Positions 10,104 through 20,221 of a DNA stretch of 64,000 nt are shown in pieces (positions within the stretch are counted from its first letter, which is position 1; each line of letters opens with the position of its first letter). This stretch comes from Bradyrhizobium betae (GTDB taxonomy: Bacteria > Pseudomonadota > Alphaproteobacteria > Rhizobiales > Xanthobacteraceae), in assembly GCF_008932115.1 (NCBI RefSeq), contig NZ_CP044543.1, forward strand, positions 6,578,501 through 6,642,500. The letters are read 5' to 3'. The translations under genes were made by a program, and so were the position numbers. The notes beneath the pieces are model-generated. The model made no database searches and had not been told where the DNA came from. It saw nothing but the letters and a program-made list of their open reading frames with translations.

Positions 10104-11237
10104 ATGAGCGATGGCACAACCGGCCTGCAACTGCGTTCGCTGATCAAGAAGAGCGGTGAGCTCGAGATCTCGCTGCTCGACGTGCCGACCCCCGAACCCG
10201 GCCCGGACGAGGTCGTCGTCCGCGTTGAGGCGGCCCCGATCAACCCGTCCGACCTCGGGCTCCTGATCGGCGCAGCCGACATGAGCACGGCGAAGGCATC
10301 CGGCACGAAGGAAGCCCCTGTCATCACCGCGAAGGTGCCTGAGGGCGCGATGCGTGCGATGGCCGGTCGGCTCGACGAATCCATGCCGGTCGGCAACGAA
10401 GGCGCGGGCGTGGTCATCAAGACCGGCTCGTCCGATGCCGCCAAGGCGCTGATGGGCAAGACCGTTGCGATGATCGGCGGCGCGATGTACGCGCAGTACC
10501 GCACCCTGAAAGTGCGCGAGTGCCTGCCGCTGCCCGAAGGCACCACGCCTGCCGAAGGCGCCTCCTGCTTCGTCAATCCGCTGACTGCGCTCGGCATGAC
10601 CGAGACCATGCGGCGCGAGGGCCACAAGGCGCTGGTGCACACCGCCGCCGCCTCCAATCTCGGCCAGATGCTGAACAAGATCTGCATCAAGGACGGCATC
10701 CCGCTGGTCAACATCGTGCGCAGCAAGGAGCAGGCCGACATCCTGCACAAGATCGGCGCCAAATACGTCGTCGATTCCACCGCGCCGAGCTTCCTTGCCG
10801 ATCTCACCAATGCGCTGGTCGAGACCGGCGCCACCATCGCCTTCGACGCCATCGGCGGCGGCAAGCTCGCCGGCGACATCCTCAACTGCATGGAAATCGC
10901 GATCAACAAGACCGCGAAGGAATACAGCCGCTACGGCTCCAACGTGCACAAGCAGGTCTATGTCTACGGCGGGCTCGATGTCCGCCCGATCGAGCTGCCG
11001 CGCGGCTTCGGCATGGCCTGGGGCGTCGGCGGCTGGCTGCTGTTTCCGTTCCTGATGAAGATCGGGCCGGCGGACGGCGCCAGGCTGCGCCAGCGCGTGG
11101 TTGACGAATTGAAGACCACCTTCGCCAGCCACTACACCAAGGTGGTGTCGCTTCAGGAAGCACTCGATCCCGCCAATATCGCGGTCTACGCCAAACGGGC
11201 CACCGGCGAAAAATTCCTCATCGCCCCAAATAAATAA
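10104..11237 (+). CDS. Zinc-binding-dehydrogenase-family (MDR) oxidoreductase
   Basis: This 377-residue protein is of the medium-chain dehydrogenase/quinone oxidoreductase superfamily. The GroES-like N-terminal half starts near PGPDEVVVRVEAAPINPSD; the nucleotide-binding half has ALVHTAAASNLGQML in place of the usual GxGxxG, which is typical of quinone-oxidoreductase-like branches. There is no conserved catalytic zinc Cys/His set in the first half, so it is probably a zinc-independent NAD(P)H-dependent reductase. An insertion around residues 60-100 (ADMSTAKASG...) is unusual for the family. GGGAGG lies 11 bp before the ATG. The substrate is unknown. Confidence 0.85.
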   Translation: MSDGTTGLQLRSLIKKSGELEISLLDVPTPEPGPDEVVVRVEAAPINPSDLGLLIGAADMSTAKASGTKEAPVITAKVPEGAMRAMAGRLDESMPVGNEGAGVVIKTGSSDAAKALMGKTVAMIGGAMYAQYRTLKVRECLPLPEGTTPAEGASCFVNPLTALGMTETMRREGHKALVHTAAASNLGQMLNKICIKDGIPLVNIVRSKEQADILHKIGAKYVVDSTAPSFLADLTNALVETGATIAFDAIGGGKLAGDILNCMEIAINKTAKEYSRYGSNVHKQVYVYGGLDVRPIELPRGFGMAWGVGGWLLFPFLMKIGPADGARLRQRVVDELKTTFASHYTKVVSLQEALDPANIAVYAKRATGEKFLIAPNK

Positions 11238-11355
11238 TCGTGATGTGCGACGGCACGTCACCCAAAGGAGGTCTTGCCTTCTGAGCGAAGCGGGAGATTA
11301 TTCCGCCGCCATTCGCAAGCGGAGAAACCGCAGGCGCTCAGAAGGGGACATCTGC

Positions 11356-12354
11356 ATGACCGATCTCAATCGCCGCCATTTGCTCGCAGGCGCCGCTGCC
11401 GTCGGTGCGGCCGCCATGGCCGGCCTCCGGCCGACCGCCTCCAGCGGCGCAGTGCCGCAAGCCGGGGCGCAGGCACCGGGCTTCTACCGCTACAAGGTCG
11501 GCGCTTACGAGTGCACCTCGATCAATGACGGCGCGCGCACCTTCCCGATGCCGGACAAGTTCGTCGCCAACGTGCCAAAGGACGAGGCGCTGGCCGCCGG
11601 CGAGGCGTCCTACATGCCCAAGGGCATGGTGACGGTGCCGTTCAATCCGCAGCTCATCAACACCGGCTCCAAGCTCGTGCTGATCGATGCCGGCAACGGC
11701 GTCGCCAATCTCGAGCCGAGCAAGGGCGCGGTCGGCCGCACCCTGCAGAACCTCGCCGCCGCCGGCGTCGACCCGAAGAGCATCGACGTCGTGCTGCTGT
11801 CGCATCTGCATCCCGACCACACCAACGGCATTCGTCTCGCCGACGGCGCGCTCGCGTTCCCGAACGCGGAGATCATGGTGCCGGGCAAGGATTGGGAGTT
11901 CTGGACCAGCGAGGACAACGCCGCCAAGGCCGAGTCCAACGGCATGATGAAGAACTACTTTGCCAACGTGAAGAAGACCTTTGCCGGCCTCGAGTCCAAG
12001 GTGACGAAGTTCGAGTGGGGCAAGGAAGTCGCGCCCGGCATCACCTCGATCGCGACGCCCGGCCATACCCCGGGTCACACGTCCTTCGCTGTCGCCTCGG
12101 GCGATGCCAAGGTGCTGATCCAGTCCGACGTCACCAACATTCCGGAATTCTTCCTGCGCAATCCGGACTGGCACGTGGCTTACGATGCCGATCCCGCACT
12201 GGCCCAGGAGACCCGCCACAAATTCTACGACATGGCGGCCGCCGAAAAGGCGACCGTCATCGGCTTCCATTTCACTTTCCCCTCTGTCGGCTATGTCGAA
12301 AAGGACGGCGCGAAGTACCGCCTGATCCCGAAGGCGTGGAATCCGACGATCTGA
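11356..12354 (+). CDS. Tat-exported MBL-fold metallo-hydrolase
   Basis: This 332-residue protein starts with a twin-arginine signal (NRRHLLAGAAAVGAAAMAG) and continues as a metallo-beta-lactamase fold. The metal-binding motif HLHPDHTNG is intact, followed by GHTPGHTSF and an Asp in the SDVTN segment. This branch of secreted MBL proteins is of uncertain function, related to quorum-quenching-lactonase-like and generic hydrolases. I chose ATG 11356 because it places the Tat motif at the N-terminus; the open frame from 11245 adds an implausible basic leader. A strong terminator follows. Confidence 0.9.
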   Translation: MTDLNRRHLLAGAAAVGAAAMAGLRPTASSGAVPQAGAQAPGFYRYKVGAYECTSINDGARTFPMPDKFVANVPKDEALAAGEASYMPKGMVTVPFNPQLINTGSKLVLIDAGNGVANLEPSKGAVGRTLQNLAAAGVDPKSIDVVLLSHLHPDHTNGIRLADGALAFPNAEIMVPGKDWEFWTSEDNAAKAESNGMMKNYFANVKKTFAGLESKVTKFEWGKEVAPGITSIATPGHTPGHTSFAVASGDAKVLIQSDVTNIPEFFLRNPDWHVAYDADPALAQETRHKFYDMAAAEKATVIGFHFTFPSVGYVEKDGAKYRLIPKAWNPTI

Positions 12355-12379
12355 GCCGTTTTGCAGAATCGCACGAAAC

Positions 12380-12411
12380 ATCAGGCCGCCGCTCGGCGGC
12401 CTGATTGTTTT
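12380..12411 (+). terminator. Rho-independent terminator of the MBL-fold gene
   Basis: The arms ATCAGGCCGCC (12380-12390) and GGCGGCCTGAT (12395-12405) form a perfect 11-bp stem with a GCTC loop, followed by TGTTTT. It lies 26 bp after the stop codon. Confidence 0.9.
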
Positions 12412-12537
12412 GGGAGACCATCTGCTTTCGTGAAACTCAGCGTTTCCAAACCGGGCCGGTTCATGCACTTGCATCCATCGGCCCGGACCGCTTAAGTGCC
12501 GGTCCGGCACTCCCGCTCAAGCCCTCAAGGACAATTC

Positions 12538-13089
12538 ATGGCCTACAACATCGTCACGATCGCCGGCAGCCTGCGCAAGGACAGCTTCTCTCTGAAGATC
12601 GGCAATGCGCTCGCCAAGCTCGCGCCTGACACGCTCAAGCTCGAGGTCATCACGCCCGCGGGGATCTCGTTCTTCAACCAGGACCTCGAGGGTGCGCCGC
12701 CGGCCGACTGGCTCGCTTTCCGCGAAAAGCTCCAGAAGTCGGACGGCGTCCTGTTCATCACGCCTGAGTATAACCGCGCGATCCCGGGCGTGCTGAAGAA
12801 CGCTATCGACGTCGCCTCGCGGCCGTATGGCAAGAGCTCGTTCAACGGCAAGCCGGTCGGCATCATCTCCAACTCGCCGGGCCCGCAGGGTGGCGTCAGC
12901 GCCGCCAAGTCGTTGCAGAACATCCTGCCCGGCATTGCCGGTCCGATCCTGCAGCAGCCGGAGACATACCTGAACGCCGTTGGCGACGCCTTCGATGCGG
13001 ATGGCAATCTGGTGAAGGACTCCCTGAAGACCGTGCTCCAGGCCTATATCGACGCCTTCGCGGCGCACGTGGCCAAGCACCACGGCTGA
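12538..13089 (+). CDS. NADPH-dependent FMN reductase (ChrR/quinone-reductase-like)
   Basis: This 183-residue flavodoxin-like reductase of the NADPH_dep FMN-reductase family has the FMN phosphate loop GSLRKDSFS near the N-terminus and the flavin-binding motif PEYNRAIPGVLKNAID. Relatives reduce quinones, chromate or azo compounds in the cytoplasm and help against oxidative stress. ATG 12538 is chosen because homology starts at AYNIVTIAGSLR. It appears monocistronic, with the terminator of the previous gene upstream and an inverted repeat downstream (13097-13133). Confidence 0.92.
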   Translation: MAYNIVTIAGSLRKDSFSLKIGNALAKLAPDTLKLEVITPAGISFFNQDLEGAPPADWLAFREKLQKSDGVLFITPEYNRAIPGVLKNAIDVASRPYGKSSFNGKPVGIISNSPGPQGGVSAAKSLQNILPGIAGPILQQPETYLNAVGDAFDADGNLVKDSLKTVLQAYIDAFAAHVAKHHG

Positions 13090-13096
13090 GGCCCTT

Positions 13097-13133
13097 GATC
13101 GTCATGCGCGGGGCAGGCCCGGGCATGACGATC
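13097..13133. repeat. Inverted repeat after the FMN reductase
   Basis: GATCGTCATGC (13097-13107) and GCATGACGATC (13123-13133) are perfect 11-bp arms around a GC-rich loop. There is no T-tract, so it is either a weak terminator or a remnant of a dispersed palindromic repeat. Confidence 0.6.
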
Positions 13134-13153
13134 GACGCAGCGGGCAGGGGAAA

Positions 13154-13169
13154 TTAGCGCGCTCTTAAC
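13154..13169 (+). promoter_or_regulatory. Candidate CtrA-like site upstream of ftsB
   Basis: TTAG-N7-TTAAC matches the alphaproteobacterial CtrA box TTAA-N7-TTAAC with one difference and the exact 7-bp spacing, 22 bp before the ftsB start. Cell-cycle control of a divisome gene would make sense, but short A/T words occur by chance. Confidence 0.35.
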
Positions 13170-13191
13170 CAACCTGTCCCATCTTGCCAGG

Positions 13192-13509
13192 ATGGTCTCC
13201 CGCGCCCGCCTGAAATCGATCCTGACCGGCCTTGCCCTCTATGCGATGGCGGCCGCGATCGTCGGCTATTTCGGCGTCAACGCCTATACCGGCAAATACG
13301 GCCTCAACGCGCGCCAGGAGCTCGATCAGGAGATCATCGCGCTGACCAGCGAGCTGGCGCAGCTCAAGCGCGAGCGCGCCAGGAACGAGCAGCGCGTCTC
13401 GCTGCTGCGCACCGCGAAGATCGACCCCGACATGCTGGACGAGCGGGCGCGATTCCAGCTCGACTATGTCAATCCGCGCGATCTTGTTCGGATGATCCCG
13501 GCCAAGTGA
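13192..13509 (+). CDS. ftsB: Septum formation initiator / FtsB-DivIC family protein
   Basis: This 105-residue bitopic membrane protein of the divisome has a short basic N-terminus, one transmembrane helix (about 12-32, ending near GYFGVNAY), a coiled coil (about 45-80, LDQEIIALTSELAQLKRERA) and the conserved C-terminal patch LDERARFQLDYVNPRDLV. Length and order are those of FtsB. Its place between eno and pdhA is conserved in Rhizobiales. A CtrA-like box lies just upstream. Confidence 0.9.
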   Translation: MVSRARLKSILTGLALYAMAAAIVGYFGVNAYTGKYGLNARQELDQEIIALTSELAQLKRERARNEQRVSLLRTAKIDPDMLDERARFQLDYVNPRDLVRMIPAK

Positions 13510-13822
13510 TGCGCCGACGCAGGCTGCTGCCTGCGCGTGCACGGCGACCCGTCACTGATTCCATCGATCCGTCACGACCGAGACATGCGCAAGGCGCGTT
13601 GCCGTCGTGCTGTTGACGCCGGCATGTCCGCGATCCGGCATTCCACACACCTTGGCGTGAGCACGCGGAGCTAATGTTGCCCGATCAGAGCCAAACATTG
13701 TGCAATATTTCGACCACGTTGCAGTGCGGCATAACGAAACTTGCGCCGCGTCGCCGCGGTGCTTTCGCGCGCGTTTGAACTGGGTTAGAGAGGTCGAAAG
13801 TTTTCTCTGACCCGGAATTCCC
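13510..13822. other. Intergenic region between ftsB and pdhA
   Basis: These 313 bp hold a hairpin just after ftsB (CGCAGGC 13518-13524, loop TGCT, GCCTGCG 13529-13535) with no T-run, and an A/T-richer patch around 13690-13735 that probably contains the pdh promoter. I cannot assign -35 and -10 boxes with confidence, and no small gene is convincing. Confidence 0.5.
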
Positions 13823-14845
13823 ATGGCCGCACCCAAGAAAGCCGCCGCAAGCACTCCACAAGACAAGACCAACGGCGGTTCGCCTCCGGAATTCACCAGG
13901 GAGCAGGAGCTCAAGGCGCTCCGCGACATGCTCCTGATCCGGCGGTTCGAGGAAAAGGCCGGCCAGCTCTACGGCATGGGCGCGATCGGCGGCTTCTGCC
14001 ATCTGTATATCGGCCAGGAGGCCGTGGTGGTCGGCATGCAGATGGCCCTGAAGCAGGGCGATCAGGTCATCACCGGCTATCGCGATCACGGCCATATGCT
14101 TGCCACCGGCATGGAGGCCAACGGCGTCATGGCCGAGCTCACGGGCCGCCGCGGCGGCTATTCCAAGGGCAAGGGCGGCTCCATGCACATGTTCAGCAAG
14201 GAGAAGCACTTCTACGGCGGCCACGGCATCGTCGGCGCCCAGGTCTCGCTCGGCACTGGTCTCGCCTTCGCCAACAATTATCGCGGCAACGACAATGTCA
14301 GCGTCACCTATTTCGGCGATGGCGCGGCCAACCAGGGCCAGGTCTATGAGAGCTTCAACATGGCGGAGCTCTGGAAGCTGCCGGTGATCTACGTGATCGA
14401 GAACAACCGCTACGCCATGGGCACCGCGGTCTCGCGCGCCTCGGCGCAGCAGGATTTCTCCAAGCGCGGTGCGTCCTTCAACATCCCCGGCCTGCAGGTC
14501 GACGGCATGGACGTGCGCGCCGTGAAGGCCGCCGGCGACGAAGCCGCGGCCTGGTGCCGCGGTGGCAACGGGCCGATGATCCTGGAAATGCAGACCTACC
14601 GCTATCGCGGCCACTCGATGTCCGACCCTGCAAAATACCGCACGCGCGAGGAGGTCGAGAAGGTCCGCCACGACCAGGATCCGATCGAGCAGGTGCGCAA
14701 TCGCCTGCTGGCGGCCAAGGTCAGCGAGGCCGATCTCAAGGCGATCGACGCCGAGGTGCGCGACATCGTCAACGCGTCTGCCGACTTTGCCCAGCATGAT
14801 CCCGAGCCGGATGCCGCCGAGCTCTGGACCGACATTTACCGCTGA
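13823..14845 (+). CDS. pdhA: Pyruvate dehydrogenase E1 component, alpha subunit
   Basis: Alpha subunit (340 residues) of the heterotetrameric E1 that decarboxylates pyruvate with thiamine diphosphate and passes the acetyl group to the E2 lipoyl arm. The ThDP motif runs from GDGAANQGQ to VIENN, and the phospho-loop region [11 protein letters not shown] is present. A flexible Ala/Lys-rich N-terminus of about 25 residues precedes the fold. It heads the pdh operon; pdhB follows after 29 bp with its own GGAGA ribosome site. Confidence 0.97.
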   Translation: MAAPKKAAASTPQDKTNGGSPPEFTREQELKALRDMLLIRRFEEKAGQLYGMGAIGGFCHLYIGQEAVVVGMQMALKQGDQVITGYRDHGHMLATGMEANGVMAELTGRRGGYSKGKGGSMHMFSKEKHFYGGHGIVGAQVSLGTGLAFANNYRGNDNVSVTYFGDGAANQGQVYESFNMAELWKLPVIYVIENNRYAMGTAVSRASAQQDFSKRGASFNIPGLQVDGMDVRAVKAAGDEAAAWCRGGNGPMILEMQTYRYRGHSMSDPAKYRTREEVEKVRHDQDPIEQVRNRLLAAKVSEADLKAIDAEVRDIVNASADFAQHDPEPDAAELWTDIYR

Positions 14846-14874
14846 ACGCGCGCAAGCTTTCTCTTGGAGACGAT

Positions 14875-16257
<1,383 letters not shown>

Positions 16258-16260
16258 ATC

Positions 16261-16563
16261 ATGGCGGGCCCGAAGGAGCAGCCATTGCCGCCCGACGTCC
16301 TCGCCCGCGATGACGCGGTCGAGATCCTGCGCGTCTTCGTGCTGGACGGCGGGCTGTCGATGGCGTTCCAGCGCGCCTTCGAGGAACCCGACATGTGGGG
16401 CCTGCTGCTGGTCGATCTCGCCCGCCACGCCGCGCGCGCCTATGCGCGTGAGAGCGAGTATACCGAGGAAGACGCCATGAACCGGATCCTGGAGATGTTC
16501 CAGGCCGAGATCGAGCGTCCCACGGACACCGGCACGACGACACCGCGCGGGAAGGGACACTGA
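16261..16563 (+). CDS. DUF5076-type small protein in the pdh operon
   Basis: This 100-residue soluble protein, which I recognise as the DUF5076 family, has no known function. It shows an N-terminal PLPPDVLARDDAVEILRVFV segment, a helical middle (GLLLVDLARHAARAY) and a polar tail. It starts 3 bp after pdhB and ends 2 bp before the deaminase start, so it is co-translated with pdh genes. There is no signal peptide or membrane helix. A role linked to pyruvate dehydrogenase is suggested only by position. Confidence 0.8.
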   Translation: MAGPKEQPLPPDVLARDDAVEILRVFVLDGGLSMAFQRAFEEPDMWGLLLVDLARHAARAYARESEYTEEDAMNRILEMFQAEIERPTDTGTTTPRGKGH

Positions 16564-16565
16564 CC

Positions 16566-17018
16566 GTGGCGATCGAAGCCCACCATTTCGATTTCATGCT
16601 GGAGGCGATCCGCGAGGCGGAGGCCTCGATCGCGCAAGGCGGCCTGCCGATCGGCGCCGTGCTGACGCGCGACGACAAGATCATCGCCCGCGGCCACAAC
16701 AACCGCGTGCAGGAGAACAACGTGATCCTGCATGGCGAGATGAGCTGCCTGCGCGAGGCCGGCGCGATCTCGTTTCACGACACAATCATGTACACCACGC
16801 TGTCGCCATGCTCGATGTGTGCCGGCGCGCTCGCTCTGTTCAAGGTCAAGCTGGTGGTGATCGGGGAATCCGTCACCTTCGAGGGATCCAAGGACATTCT
16901 CGACAAGTTCGGCATCCCCTGGATCGATCTTGCCGACGACCGCTCCATCACCATGATGAAGAACTGGCGTTCCATCCCGGCCAATGAGCGCCTGTGGCAA
17001 GGCGACATCGGCAACTAA
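16566..17018 (+). CDS. Cytosine deaminase-like protein (fungal FCY1 type, CDA fold)
   Basis: This 150-residue zinc deaminase has the catalytic signature HGE (His56, Glu58) and LSPCSMC (Cys82, Cys85). Beyond these it resembles yeast cytosine deaminase Fcy1 along its length: GGLPIGAVL, RGHNNRVQ, YTTLSPC, VVIGESVTF and a C-terminal DIGN resembling Fcy1 DIGE. This part is from memory of the Fcy1 sequence. It likely deaminates cytosine or a related free base or nucleoside to the uracil form. E. coli-type CodA is an unrelated amidohydrolase. The start is a GTG 2 bp after the previous stop. Its place between pdhB and pdhC is unexplained. Confidence 0.85.
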   Translation: MAIEAHHFDFMLEAIREAEASIAQGGLPIGAVLTRDDKIIARGHNNRVQENNVILHGEMSCLREAGAISFHDTIMYTTLSPCSMCAGALALFKVKLVVIGESVTFEGSKDILDKFGIPWIDLADDRSITMMKNWRSIPANERLWQGDIGN

Positions 17019-17083
17019 ATCTTACGTCCTGTTCGTCCTCGCTTCCGGGGGCGAATTTTTGAAAAGTTTGTCTTGAGGTCAGC

Positions 17084-18451
17084 ATGCCCATCAACATCCT
17101 GATGCCCGCTCTCTCGCCGACGATGGAGAAGGGCAACCTCGCCAAGTGGCTGAAGAAGGAAGGCGACAAGGTCAAATCCGGCGACGTCATCGCCGAGATC
17201 GAGACCGACAAGGCGACCATGGAGGTCGAGGCCATCGACGAGGGCACGATCGCCAAAATCCTCGTACCCGAGGGCACGCAGGACGTCCCGGTCAACGACG
17301 TGATCGCGGTGCTCGCCGGCGAGGGCGAGGACGTGAAGGCCGCAGGTAGCGCGAAACCCAGCGCGTCGGCTGCACCGCCGAAAGCCACCGAGAAAGCTGC
17401 AGAGGCTCCCGCTGCCGCGCCGGCTCCGGCCGCTGCGCCTGCCGCCCCCAAGGCTGCACCGCCGCCCGCTGCTGCGGCACCGCAGGCCGCTGCTCCCGCC
17501 GCGCAGAGCAACGGCCATGGCGGCCGCGTGTTCTCGTCGCCGCTCGCCCGCCGTCTCGCCAAGGACGCCGGCATCGACGTGTCGATGGTGTCAGGCACGG
17601 GCCCGCACGGCCGCGTGGTCGCCCGCGACGTCGAGCAGGCCAAGTCCGGCAAGGGCCTCAAGGCGCCCGCGGCGGCACCGTCCGGCGGTGCGCCCTCGAT
17701 CGCGCCGACCATGTCGGACAAGCAGATCCTGTCGCTGTTCGAGCCAGGTTCCTACGAGATCATCCCCCACGACGGCATGCGCCGGACCATTGCGCAGCGC
17801 CTGACCGCGTCGATCCAGAACGTCCCGCACTTCTACCTCACCATCGACTGCGACATCGGCAAGCTGCTCGCCGCGCGCGAGGAGATCAACGCCGCTGCAC
17901 CGAAGGACAAGGAGAAGAAGCCGCTCTACAAGATCTCGGTCAACGACTTCGTCATCAAGGCGATGGCGGTGGCGCTGCAGAAGATCCCGAACTGCAACGT
18001 CAGCTGGACCGAAAGCGGCATGGTCAAGCATCACCATTCCGACGTCGGTGTTGCCGTGGCGATGCCCGGCGGCCTGATCACGCCGATCATCCGCAAGGCC
18101 GAGACCAAGACGCTCTCGACCATCTCCAACGAGATGAAGGATTTTGCCGCGCGCGCGCGTTCCCGCAAATTGAAGCCTGAGGAATACCAGGGCGGCACCA
18201 CCGCCGTCTCGAACCTCGGCATGTACGGCATCAGCCATTTCACCGCCGTGATCAACCCGCCGCATGCAACCATCCTGGCGGTCGGTACCAGCGAGGAGCG
18301 TCCCGTCGTGCGCGGCGGCAAGATCGAGATCGCGCACATGATGAGCGTGACCCTGTCCTGCGATCACCGCGCCATCGACGGCGCGCTCGGCGCCGAGCTG
18401 ATCGGCGCCTTCAAGCAGCTGATCGAAAATCCCGTCATGATGATGGTGTGA
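17084..18451 (+). CDS. pdhC: Pyruvate dehydrogenase E2, dihydrolipoamide acetyltransferase
   Basis: The 455-residue core of the complex. Order: one lipoyl domain (about 1-76, [10 protein letters not shown]), a long Ala/Pro linker, the peripheral E3-binding domain (about 147-182, SSPLARRLAKDAGIDV) and the catalytic acetyltransferase domain (about 225-455) with the active-site motif CDHRAIDG. A single lipoyl domain is normal where E1 beta also has one. The ATG follows a TTGAGG site, 65 bp after the deaminase. A palindromic repeat separates it from lpd. Confidence 0.97.
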   Translation: MPINILMPALSPTMEKGNLAKWLKKEGDKVKSGDVIAEIETDKATMEVEAIDEGTIAKILVPEGTQDVPVNDVIAVLAGEGEDVKAAGSAKPSASAAPPKATEKAAEAPAAAPAPAAAPAAPKAAPPPAAAAPQAAAPAAQSNGHGGRVFSSPLARRLAKDAGIDVSMVSGTGPHGRVVARDVEQAKSGKGLKAPAAAPSGGAPSIAPTMSDKQILSLFEPGSYEIIPHDGMRRTIAQRLTASIQNVPHFYLTIDCDIGKLLAAREEINAAAPKDKEKKPLYKISVNDFVIKAMAVALQKIPNCNVSWTESGMVKHHHSDVGVAVAMPGGLITPIIRKAETKTLSTISNEMKDFAARARSRKLKPEEYQGGTTAVSNLGMYGISHFTAVINPPHATILAVGTSEERPVVRGGKIEIAHMMSVTLSCDHRAIDGALGAELIGAFKQLIENPVMMMV

Positions 18452-18469
18452 GCCGGGAACGGTGAATTC

Positions 18470-18560
18470 GTAGGGTGGGCAAAGGCGCGAAGCGCGCCGT
18501 GCCCACCTTATTTCATAGCGTTGGAAGGCGGTGGGCACGCTTCGCTTTGCCCACCCTGCG
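18470..18560. repeat. Double-hairpin intergenic repeat, family A copy 1
   Basis: The outer arms begin GTAGGGTGGGCAAAG and end CTTTGCCCACCCTGCG; inner words GTGCCCACC and GGTGGGCAC make each half a hairpin as well. It fills most of the pdhC-lpd gap. Three other copies with different inner words lie at 22651, 34039 and 37081. Confidence 0.85.
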
Positions 18561-18584
18561 AAGTTCAGTTGAATGGGAGCCGCA

Positions 18585-20006
18585 ATGGCCGACACATCCT
18601 TCGACGTCATCATCATCGGCTCCGGCCCCGGCGGCTACGTCGCCGCGATCCGCGCCGCGCAGCTCGGTCTCAAGACCGCGATCGTCGAGAAATCCTATCT
18701 CGGCGGCATTTGCCTGAACTGGGGCTGCATCCCGACCAAGGCGCTGCTGCGCTCCGCCGAGATCTACCACTACATGCAGCACGCCAAGGATTACGGCCTG
18801 TCGGCGGACAACATCTCGTTCGATCCGAAGGCGGTGGTGCAGCGCTCGCGCGGCGTCTCCAAGCGGCTGAACGACGGCGTCGGCTTCCTGATGAAGAAGA
18901 ACAAGGTCAGCGTGATCTGGGGCGCCGCCTCGATCGACGCGCCCGGCAAGGTCACCGTGAAGAAATCCGACGCCGAGGCGCCGAAGGGCGTGCTCGGCGA
19001 GGGGAGCTACCAGGCCAAGCATATCATCGTCGCGACCGGCGCGCGGCCGCGCGTGCTGCCGGGGCTCGAGCCCGACAAGAAGCTGATCTGGACCTATTTC
19101 GAGGCGATGGTGCCGGAGAAGATGCCGAAGTCGCTGCTGGTGGTCGGCTCCGGCGCGATCGGCATCGAGTTCGCCTCGTTCTTCCGCACGATGGGCTCCG
19201 ACGTGACCGTGGTCGAGGTGCTGCCGCAGATACTCCCGGTCGAGGACGCCGAGATCGCGGGCCTCGCGCGCAAGCGGCTGGAGAAGCAGGGCATCAAGAT
19301 CATGTCCTCGACCAAGGTGACCAAGCTCGAGAAGAAGGCCGACAGCGTCGTCGCCACCATCGACGACGGCAAGGGCAAGCCCGTCACCACCGAGTTCGAG
19401 CGCGTGATCTCGGCGGTCGGCGTGGTCGGCAACATCGAGAATCTCGGCCTCGAAAAACTGGGTGTGAAGACTGACCGCGGCTGCATCGTGATCGATGGCT
19501 ACGGCAAGACCAACATTCCCGGCATCTACGCCATCGGCGACGTCGCGGGACCGCCCATGCTGGCTCACAAGGCCGAGCATGAGGGCGTGATCTGCGTCGA
19601 GGCCATCAAGGGCCTGCATCCGCATGCCATGGACAAGCTCCTGATCCCCGGCTGCACCTATTGCAATCCGCAGGTCGCCTCGGTCGGTCTGACCGAAGCC
19701 AAGGCCAAGGAGGGGGGCCGCGAGATCCGCGTCGGCCGCTTCCCCTTCGTCGGTAACGGCAAGGCGATCGCGCTCGGCGAGGACCAAGGCCTGGTCAAGG
19801 TGATCTTCGACAAGAAGACCGGTCAGCTGCTCGGGGCGCACATGGTCGGTGCCGAAGTCACCGAGCTGATCCAGGGTTACGTCGTCGCCATGAATCTGGA
19901 GACGACGGAAGAAGAGCTGATGCACACGATATTCCCGCATCCGACCCTGTCGGAGATGATGAAGGAAGCCGTGCTGGACGCCTATGGGCGGGTGCTGAAT
20001 ATTTGA
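18585..20006 (+). CDS. lpdA: Dihydrolipoyl dehydrogenase (E3)
   Basis: This 473-residue FAD flavoprotein reoxidises the dihydrolipoyl arm with NAD+. It has the FAD fingerprint IIGSGPGGYVAAIRAAQ, the redox disulfide GGICLNWGCIPTKALL, the NAD fingerprint VVGSGAIGIEF, and the C-terminal catalytic HPTLSE. ATG 18585 is chosen over 18573 because GGGAG sits just before it. The repeat at 18470-18560 separates it from pdhC, so it may be read from the same operon or from its own promoter. Confidence 0.96.
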   Translation: MADTSFDVIIIGSGPGGYVAAIRAAQLGLKTAIVEKSYLGGICLNWGCIPTKALLRSAEIYHYMQHAKDYGLSADNISFDPKAVVQRSRGVSKRLNDGVGFLMKKNKVSVIWGAASIDAPGKVTVKKSDAEAPKGVLGEGSYQAKHIIVATGARPRVLPGLEPDKKLIWTYFEAMVPEKMPKSLLVVGSGAIGIEFASFFRTMGSDVTVVEVLPQILPVEDAEIAGLARKRLEKQGIKIMSSTKVTKLEKKADSVVATIDDGKGKPVTTEFERVISAVGVVGNIENLGLEKLGVKTDRGCIVIDGYGKTNIPGIYAIGDVAGPPMLAHKAEHEGVICVEAIKGLHPHAMDKLLIPGCTYCNPQVASVGLTEAKAKEGGREIRVGRFPFVGNGKAIALGEDQGLVKVIFDKKTGQLLGAHMVGAEVTELIQGYVVAMNLETTEEELMHTIFPHPTLSEMMKEAVLDAYGRVLNI

Positions 20007-20012
20007 TGCCAA

Positions 20013-20176
20013 AGCCGTCATCCCTTCGCAAACGGCAAAGCCGTTTGTCGCTGGAGTTGCGAGCCTTGCGGCGCAATTGCGCCGCTGGGCGAGCCTCGAA
20101 GGATGCACGGCCGAGATGTAGCAGTCGGGCTCGTCGCCCTTCGAGGCCTCCGCTTCGCTTCGGCACCTCAGGGTGA
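20013..20176. repeat. Composite intergenic repeat, family D
   Basis: The region between lpd and the threonine synthase gene is a mosaic of palindromes. Outer CGTCATCCCT is matched by AGGGTGACG; inner hairpins include AAACGGC/GCCGTTT and GCGGCGCAATTGCGCCGC, and CTCGAAGGATGCACGGC is opposed by CTTCGAGG. It looks like a dispersed non-coding repeat of this genus. Confidence 0.65.
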
Positions 20177-20221
20177 CGAGTTCAACAGCAACCAAGTAGA
20201 ACAAAAATCGGGAAACACCCC

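Noticed and set aside
18513..20204. Long minus-strand frame opposite lpd
   Set aside because: Shadow of lpd; no motif, no ribosome site, and it crosses a palindromic repeat.
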